Source: Zerene cesonia (taxonomy: Eukaryota > Arthropoda > Insecta > Lepidoptera > Pieridae). From it: DNA of 64,000 nucleotides. Positions 25,001 through 34,000 of this stretch are shown piece after piece. Numbering within the stretch: position 1 is the first letter of the stretch; every line of letters begins with the position of its first letter. Position numbers and translations under genes: made by a program. A model generated the notes under the pieces. The model did no database searches. It was not told the origin of the DNA and was given only the letters and a program-made list of their open reading frames with translations. The stretch is from positions 124,001 through 188,000 of the forward strand of contig NW_024045144.1 in NCBI RefSeq assembly GCF_012273895.1, read 5' to 3'.

Positions 25001-28000
25001 ATGATTACATAGATAATATAGATAACTAGTGTTATTATATCGCCCCCCCCCCCCCCTCTCCTCCCCAGAACAACCCGCTCGTGGGCGACGTGACGCACCG
25101 GCGCGTGCTGCGCGAGAAGCTGCGCTGCAAGAGCTTCGGCTGGTACCTCGCGCGCGTCTACCGCGACAAGTTCGTTCCCGTGCGGGACGTCAGCGCGTTC
25201 GGCAGGTGCGTGCGCGTGGGCGTGGGCGTGGGCCAGCGTGGGCGCGGCTGGTGTCACTGTATAATCTGTGCCTATATAGAGAAAAACTTTCTCGTATCCT
25301 TTCTTCACCTTTCCCAGTCCCATTCTGCTTTCCTGTCGTCAATCCTTTCCTTATCCCTTTCCCACATAAGCGTGCAGCGCATTCGTAGAGGCACTACCTC
25401 TGCGAATGTTCATGGGCGCCGGAGATCGTTTAACATCAGATGAGTTGCGCGTTGCCCGCTAATAGCATTAATAAAAAAAAAACTTACCAGACCATTTCTA
25501 CATTACAATTGGAGCACGCTTCGGCACGATTTGGGCCAGCTCGCATCGGGGAAGTACCACACTCCCACAGAAAACCGGCGTGAAATAGCTTACTACTGTG
25601 TCTCGTTCGGTGAGTGGGGGAGCCGGAGGGCTATATCATTTCACTTACCCTTCCCAGTCCTTTCCTTTTTTCCTCTCATCAATCCTTTCCTAATCCCTTT
25701 TTTCAATTTGAAGTCGACAATCCATTTGAAGAGGCGTAAGGTCTGCAATTGACCTTAATCCTCTACAAATGTTCACGGGCGGTGGTAGCGCATCCCATCA
25801 AGCGACCCACCAGCTCCATTGCCGACGATGACATAAAAAATTAAACAAAAAACGTTTATGTACGTTAAGTGTTTTGGTCGTTAGAAAAAAAGACGTGAAT
25901 ATGACATTAAATGTTGGTCATTGGTTAGGTTTTTAAAAATGTAATAATAGACGTGGTTAAATTAAGTAGTTTTCCAGATATACCCATCTAAAGTAAAAAA
26001 AAAAATCATGCTGTGTTTACTTGAAAACCCAAAATATAACTACAAAATTTTGTAGACCAGTAACATGATAATACAGTTTAAATACACTTGTCTAGGTTCC
26101 AAAACCCGTCTACGGGTCTATGCCTGGACAGCCTGCAGCGAGAGGGCGAAGCCTCCCCCCTTGGACTATACCCTTGTCATAAGGTAACATTACGCTTATT
26201 TATTATCCGACTGTGACGGAATGAGGGTCATGTTTTTCCAGTGTATGTATGTATGTTGCTATGTATATTCGTTCCTTTCGCACATGCGATACATTTTCAC
26301 ATCAAATTTTTTTCTGTCTCTGTATTTGCGTTTGTGTGTGTGTCTGTGTGTGGCAACGTCGTTCTCAAACGGATGTACTCATTTCGATNNNNNNNNNNNN
26401 NNNNNNNNNNNNNNNNNNNNNNNNNNNNNNNNNNNNNNNNNNNNNNNNNNNNNNNNNNNNNNNNNNNNNNNNNNNNNNNNNNNNNNNNNNCCTTTTAAAG
26501 GGGCTAGAAGCAACGCAATACTTCGCGCTCTCTCTCAAAGGGGAGCTCCGCGACGAGGAGAAGTGCGCTGAGCTGCAGTACACCAGGTATCTCAGTTCGG
26601 AGGAGTGAGAGATAGAACCATTTATTTTAACACACATAAACACACATTAAACATGACATAATTAAAAAGAGTAAATTATGACAGAAAGATTTTTTTTTTT
26701 TTATAAAAACAAAAATAAATATGACGAGTGCTTGCGTGCGCCAAAAAGGGATGCCGCTAAGTAAAGCTGAGGAACAACAACTCAGTAGTAATTTTCAGTG
26801 ACACCCTGAGTAATCATCATCATCAGCCCATATGTGTTCCCACTTCTGGGACACAGGCCTCCTATGAGGGTTCAGGCCGTAATCCACCACGCTGGCCAAG
26901 TGCGGGTTGGCAGATGTCGCATGTCGTCGAACTTTTGATTCTTGGACATGCCGGTTTCCTCACGATGTTTTCCTTCACTGTTTTAAGCAGTGGTGATGTT
27001 ATCCACATGTGCAGATAAATTGAAAAATCAATTTATTTCCTGCACACTCGCCCGATCTCGAACCCCGACTTATCGATTTTGAAGTCCGAGGTTCTCACCA
27101 TTGAGCCACCACTGCTTGAGTAATAATTCCTGAGTAATAATTCCTTGTTATTAACCACAAATATCTTTTAATTTTGTTTTAATCCCATTATAAAGGTTTA
27201 TCTTAGAAAAAGAGTCCACTTAAATACGTCTACAACTAATCATAACTTTAGTCATATGGTAAAAAAAAAAACTTTTACACCTTGAACGAGTTTTAATACG
27301 TGCTTAAAACCCGCGCAGGTCACTATCGGACAGTGAGAGCGGCCGGCGAGTGCTGATGGTCACCTGCCACGGGAAGCTGAGGGGACAGGTTTGTGGTTGT
27401 TCCGTATTATTGTGTAGGCCCACGCACTATTTCCAGTTTTATACAGATTTTATCAGCTGTGTTTGTGTGCTTATAAACTCGCGTTTGTAATACCGGTAGG
27501 GATATCAATATATTTTATCTTCTACCGCGCCCGTGGCTTCGCTCTTGTCGTCCAAAATATTAGTATTCATGTGACATGTCACATTTTGAATCTAACGCCA
27601 TCCAGCGGAATTTATCAAAAAACAATTTGTGTCGAGTGATTCAATACTATAATGAGTCTTCCAATGGAAATTATAGGTTTTCCCCGCCATAGAAACAGCA
27701 TATGTCATCTCTAACCTAATGTCTCCAGACATAAAAAAAAATATCATAAAATCTTTTTCACGGACAGACTTAAGTCAAATATTTGTAAATATTCGTACAT
27801 TTATCAAGGATCGGTGAAAACGCAATAATTTCATGAGTGTTTTTCTTTTCTTTATTTAATATTATTATTCTTCTTCTTAGTTTGTTCTGATTAGGATCGC
27901 CGAGATTAAATAATTCCCATACACTTCGTATAAGAGCAACTGAGACATCATAGTTGATTAATGAAAGATATCATCGGCGTCGTATAATTCATGCATTGAA

Positions 28001-31000
28001 ATTACTACCCTATTTCGAGGCGTTACTGTTCAAAGTCCATTGTGTCAACTCATTACACACGTGTATTGCTTCAGACAATTTTTGAGCTTAATTGTGACTT
28101 CCGAGTTGTTCTTTAATAATGTTTGTGCAAATGAAGAATTGTGAACCCTCCCCCCACTTATCTCCCCCGCCCCTCCCTCCCCCCGGTCCCACAGCGTTGG
28201 AAGTACCTCCCGTCGCGGCAGCTGCAGCACGTGGAGTCGTCGCTGTGCCTGAGCGCGTCGCGCTCGGCGAGTGACGTCACGGCGCGACGTTGCCGCGCCG
28301 CGCCCGACCAGCTCTGGCGCATCGACTACACGGAGGAGAACGGCTTCCGGCTGAACAGTGAGTGCTGTACGCTGTGCGCGCGTTCATGAGCTCACTCATG
28401 TGTACCCACTCACTCACTCACTCACACACTCATGTAGTCACAGACTCATTTTTGCACCCACTCATTTAGTCGCAAACTCATTTGATCACACACTCATTTA
28501 GTCACACACTTATTTAGTCTCACACTCGGTTAGTTACAGACTCTTTACTCAAACACACATTTCGCCTAACTCATGCACCCGGGGCGAACGGTTAGTACGA
28601 CATAAGACTGCGACACCGCCAAGTATCATCCAACCACATCTGTAGTATTGGTTGGGCAATCGTCCTCCTTTCCTTATATTTATTCATACTATTGTTAACT
28701 TAAAAGTTTGTAAGACTATCACTGTCGTATATGTTTGTCCCTTACACGTGAAAACTCTCACTATCACTCAACGGATTTTTATGATACTTTGCAGTGTTGT
28801 AGCTTATGTACCATAATAACATATAAGTGATGTACATACGCCATTTCCAAACCACGAATATTAAATAGCATTAAAATCGATCATGTTTAATAACAGAGGA
28901 CGGTGAGCCGAGCGAGCAAGAGCTGAGGTTGCAGAAGCTGAGAGGACAAAGGTGAGCATTCTGTATTAATTCTCTTCCTTTTCATCAATTTAAACTATTC
29001 TTACACCGAATTTTATCAAAATCGACTCAGCCGTTTAAACGCAACAAACGTTCGGCTTTGACAATGTATGGTTTCAATATTATATACTTATAGTAGGGCG
29101 CCCAAGAGGGGATAGGCTCCCCTACTATTAAGTTTGGTAACTTTGTAACGTTTTATTGTTATTTATTATTGTATTATTTGTTATAATATAACATTTCTTT
29201 AATGTTATAATGTTCCGTTGTTTCATTTATATTTCGTTATCTTGTAAAATATTTTTACAGAAGGATATCTCGTTCCCTTATGTCATATAACGAGACGGAC
29301 CAGCGGCGTCACCATAAAAAAGGAAAGAAGAAGAAGGGAAGGAAGGGAAAAAAGGTTATTGATTTTCTCATTTAATTTAATACCTATATTAATTGCGTAC
29401 TTTTAAGTGTTTTGGTAATAATAAAGATTTTTTTATTAAAAAAAAAAACTGTGTAATGAGTTTAGTGTATATTGCAATAAAACTGGACTTTAACCTCTAA
29501 CAGGCTGAGCAGTAATAGTATAGGAATGTAAATAAAGATAACATACACTAATTCCTGCTCTATGTCGCAGCAATAAACGCTATTTTCCCTTAATTTTGCA
29601 ATGTGTTTCAGTCGAAGAAGGGCAAGAAGGACAAGTTCATACTGAAGCTGGTCCGCAGCGCGAACGGCAGCGCGCAGCACGTGGAGGCCGAGCTGTTCTG
29701 CCGCCACCGCCGCCTGCTGCCCAACGACTCGCTCGTGCGCGACGTCGTCGCCGCGCTCAACGACCGGGACATCACGGTCTGTGGCCGCGTGCCACGTGCC
29801 ACGTGCCACGTTACACGACACAACACACGAGCCACGTGTTGCACGACACGTTACACGTCATACGTCACAAGTCACACGTCATGTGGCATTTCACACGTCA
29901 CACGAGCCATGTGTTGCACGACACGTTACACGGCATACGGCACAAGTCACACGACACGTCATGTGCCACTTCACACGTCACACGTGTCACCTGAGATATT
30001 GTACACGTTACAGACATAACTCGTGCACATATCACACGTGACATGATAACATCACACACGACACAACTGTTTCTTGTGTTGTTCATAATTTATTTAAATT
30101 TTAATGTATATGTTTCTGCACCCTTTACATTTACGCCAAATACTCTCATCAATTAGAAATCGTATTAATCATACAGTATTAAATAATATTGAAATTCACG
30201 ACTGTTAAATAAAATTTCTTCCTTTCTAATTCATTCTCTTCTTTTTTTTTCTTTTATAATCTGCTGCGTGAGTGTGTGTGTGTTAAAAAGAGATGTTTTT
30301 TCCTTCATCCTTTGTAAGAGGTCCAAATTGTCTAAAGCCCTTTGCGGTCGGCAGGTGATCAACAACGGGCGGGTGTTCGAGCGGCACCGCGTGACGGAGC
30401 TGCACCCGCCGCTCGGCGCCGCGCAGGTGCGTGCGGGGGTGCGGGGGTGCGGGGGCTCACACATGCAAACATATCATTTACACTGACAAAAACCGTTAAT
30501 CATTGAAAAGAAATAAATGAGAAGTTTTGAAAGAACAGAAAAATTTGATCATGGGGCGGAATTACGGGTGGCCGAAAGGCTAGGTGGTACAACGGTTCTT
30601 CAGAAAGACGGGGGTTCGAATCTCGATGAATGATCAAAATTTGTTCTATTCTTTCTATTTCTCAAATAAATGTTTTGTCGGTCTCTGAAAGACCGACAAA
30701 ACACCTGTAACACCTCTAGTGTTACAAGTGTGTCACTTAAGAGCGGGTGGCCCACCTCCTCTTTTACTTGCTCTGTCATAAAAAAATTCAAAAATAACGT
30801 ATCACTTTTATTCCGGCCATAAATATTACTCTTTTAAATATTTCAGCCGAAAAAAGAAATTTCCACCAAAAAGCGAAAGGATAGAAAGAAGCAGGAAGTG
30901 CAGCCGGTCAACGTGGAAGTGGCCGAAAGCGCGCCGCAAGTGCGGCTCGCGCACGACGCCGGCCCGAACGTGATGCGGCTGAACCAGGACGCCGAGAAGA

Positions 31001-34000
31001 AGATCATCATCGAGGACTTCGTCGAGATCAAGCCGAAGATTGCGGCCACTGATATGCCCAAGGTATTCTATTTACTAACATTATTGTGGTTATTAAAAGC
31101 AGTGGTGGCTCAGTGGTGAGAACCTCGGACTTCAAAATCGATAAGTTGGGGTTCGAGACCGGGCGAGCGTGCAGGAAATAAATTGATTTTTCAATTTATC
31201 TGCGCATGTAAACAACATCACCACTGCTTAAAACAGTGAAGGAAAACATCGTGAGGAAACCGGCATGTCCAGGAATCAAAAGTTCGACGACATGTGACAT
31301 CTGCCAACCTGCACTTGGCCAGCGTGGTGGATTATGGCCTGAACCCTCGTAGGCGGCCTGTGTCCCAGCAGTGGGAACATATAAGGGCTGATGATGTTAT
31401 TTTCTGTGATTTGAATTTAAATGTGATTACTTTTAGTTTTATATTTTTTATCTAATATATAAAATTCTCGTGTCACAGTTATCGTTGCCATACTCCTCCG
31501 AAACGGCTTGGCCGATTTTGATGAAATTTTTTGTGCTTATCCGGTATCTATGAGAATCGGCCAACATCTATTTTTCATACCCCTAAATGATAAGAGTAAG
31601 GCAGAACAGCGTTTGCCGGGTACAACTAGTAATTTGTTTAAAATTAATTTTTAAGATTTGTGGTACAATTAAAATCAACAATAACTGAATCTTAAATAAA
31701 TTTAATTTTTAAATAATTACTTTCTTCGTATTGTTATTTTATTTTTATGTCATTCATATCCATGTCATTTTATGGCAACTGAGCTGGCGGCTCGCCTGAT
31801 GGTAAGCGATCACCACCGCCTGTGTACATTCGCAGAGATGTCTCCTCTTTTAAGGTATAAAGTTGGCCGCTTTTAAGGGGAAAGGGATAAGGAAAGGATT
31901 GATGATCGGACAGAAAGACAGGACTGAGAAGGATGAAGATAAGTTAACGTGCCTTGGTACAACCTTTCACGTCGATTTTCTATTCAATTCTATTTTGTAA
32001 TATGCTTCACAGCGCAAGCGCAAACGCCCCCAGCGAGGCAAGACTATACCGCTCACCCGACAAAGGTATGTTTAGTTAATGTGTTTAATTACCTACCAGA
32101 GGGATCATCCATAATTTAAGTCACACGTTAAAGAAGGGGAGTGTGGAGGGGGGGTATTGTATCACCGAAGTCTAACATAGTGTGACAAAGGGCAGGGGGG
32201 GGGGGGTCAGAACCTTTGTGACGTCACATGTTAAGGTTTCAAATATGTTCTATGATACGATATTTAAGATTTTTTAAAATACCTTATATTATCAAAATCG
32301 AAATTGTTTGTAGTCGCATCACGGCCTCCGGCTTCTAAAATTGCGACAGGTTGTGATGAGTCGGGGCCAAATTTTGACGTAATTTACGGATGGTCCCCTA
32401 GTATCTTAAAAACTATTAACATTGAAAAAATATGTAATGTAGTTATTTTCGTATTTCGATAGTCAATTTTGAATTGTATTATTATAACAGAGAGGAGGAG
32501 CGAATAAAAACTATGTCGTTAGAGGAATCTCCGATGGATCAAGCGATGGTCAGAACACACGACGCGGTTTCTGGTAAAATGTTTCATAAACTTATTTATA
32601 AATTTGTAATAACGACTTTTTATGTATAAAGAGTATACTTTATTCGGTTTAAGAAATAATCACATTAACGATAATTTAATTTTCTATATCCCAAGATTGC
32701 CTGGAAGTAATCGATCCTAAGCTATACGGCCAGCGAAGTGTACAGTTAATATGCGTTGTATTTGCACTAAAGTGTTCTATTATTATTAATTTCAGACGAA
32801 GCGAAGCCGGCGCCGGCACACAGACACACGCCACAAACACACAGACACACACACGTACACTTGGATATAGATAACAAGGACGACGAAGACAATAAAGTTG
32901 AAAGACACTCTTATAAAAATGACAAAATGGACCAACACGCTTATAAAAACGACAAATTGGAACAACACGCTTATAAAAACGACAAATTGGAACAACACGC
33001 TTATAAAAATGACAAAATGGCCGAATATGCTTATAATAATGACAAAATGGCCGAACATGCTTATAATAATAACAAAATGGATGAAGAAAGAGTTGAGAGA
33101 AAAGATCGAGACAAAATAATAAACTTTAAAAAAGTTTTCGATCAAGTTGACAGGAACATTGTCAAAAACACATACGATCTAGATACGAAGGACGATTATA
33201 AAGTGAAAAATGACAAAGTGGATGGTTATAAACATACAGTGAATGTGGATGGTGATAGATACAAAGTGGATGATAGAGTTGTGTACACCGACCCGGCGGG
33301 CAGGAGTGATGAGAGGGAAGACAGCGGATTCGATGCTAAGGTGGAAGCAATACGGGATGATGTAAGTAAAAAAACGACTATTTTTTATGAGAAATTTGGA
33401 AGAATAGTAAAAAATTTGATCACTAGGCGAGATTCGAACCCTCGTTACGGTTAGGCAAGAAAAAAAGAAGACAATAATATATGGAAAAATAAAATTGTTT
33501 TAATTGTAAAAGTAGCTATTAAAACTTCTATCTCAACCTTCTTCGTGATAAATTTCATCGTTGTCAGTTTAACTATTTCGACCATGCTGAGTGTTTTATT
33601 ATACACTATCCAATTAATTATCATGAAGAATAAAAATTTAACTTACGATATATATTTTTTATTTTACATTTGTTTTTTCTAAAAACATTTCACAGCAAAC
33701 TGACACAAGCCCATCGTCTTTATACCACCGTACTCAAGACGTCGGCCAAGAACCGTCCCCAATGGCCCAAAACCCCCGTAACGGGGACACGGGATCGAAC
33801 ACACCGGCGTCCGCTGAGGACCAACGATCTCTGGGGCAAAGTGTTGGCCCAAACACAAGGGGAAGGGATTTGGGACCGCCCCAGGGTGGGCCGGTCAGGG
33901 TGGTTATGAGGTGAGGAAATAAGTAGTTGTGGAAGTTTGTAGTACCGTAGTAGTTTTTAGTTTTTAGTAGTTGTTAGTAGTTTTTAATTAAGTAGTAGTA

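Noticed and set aside
29462..30086. Several overlapping ORFs rich in His/Thr/Arg/Val
   Set aside because: They read the CACGT-type tandem repeat or the antisense of the Pgant exon 29612-29776.
30231..30486. Independent small gene around 30.3 kb
   Set aside because: The ORFs cover the short Pgant exon 30355-30426, or its antisense, plus intron.
32861..33454. Separate small gene encoding a KNDK-repeat protein
   Set aside because: The frame enters and leaves through good splice sites in the same phase as the Pgant tail exons, so it is an internal exon.
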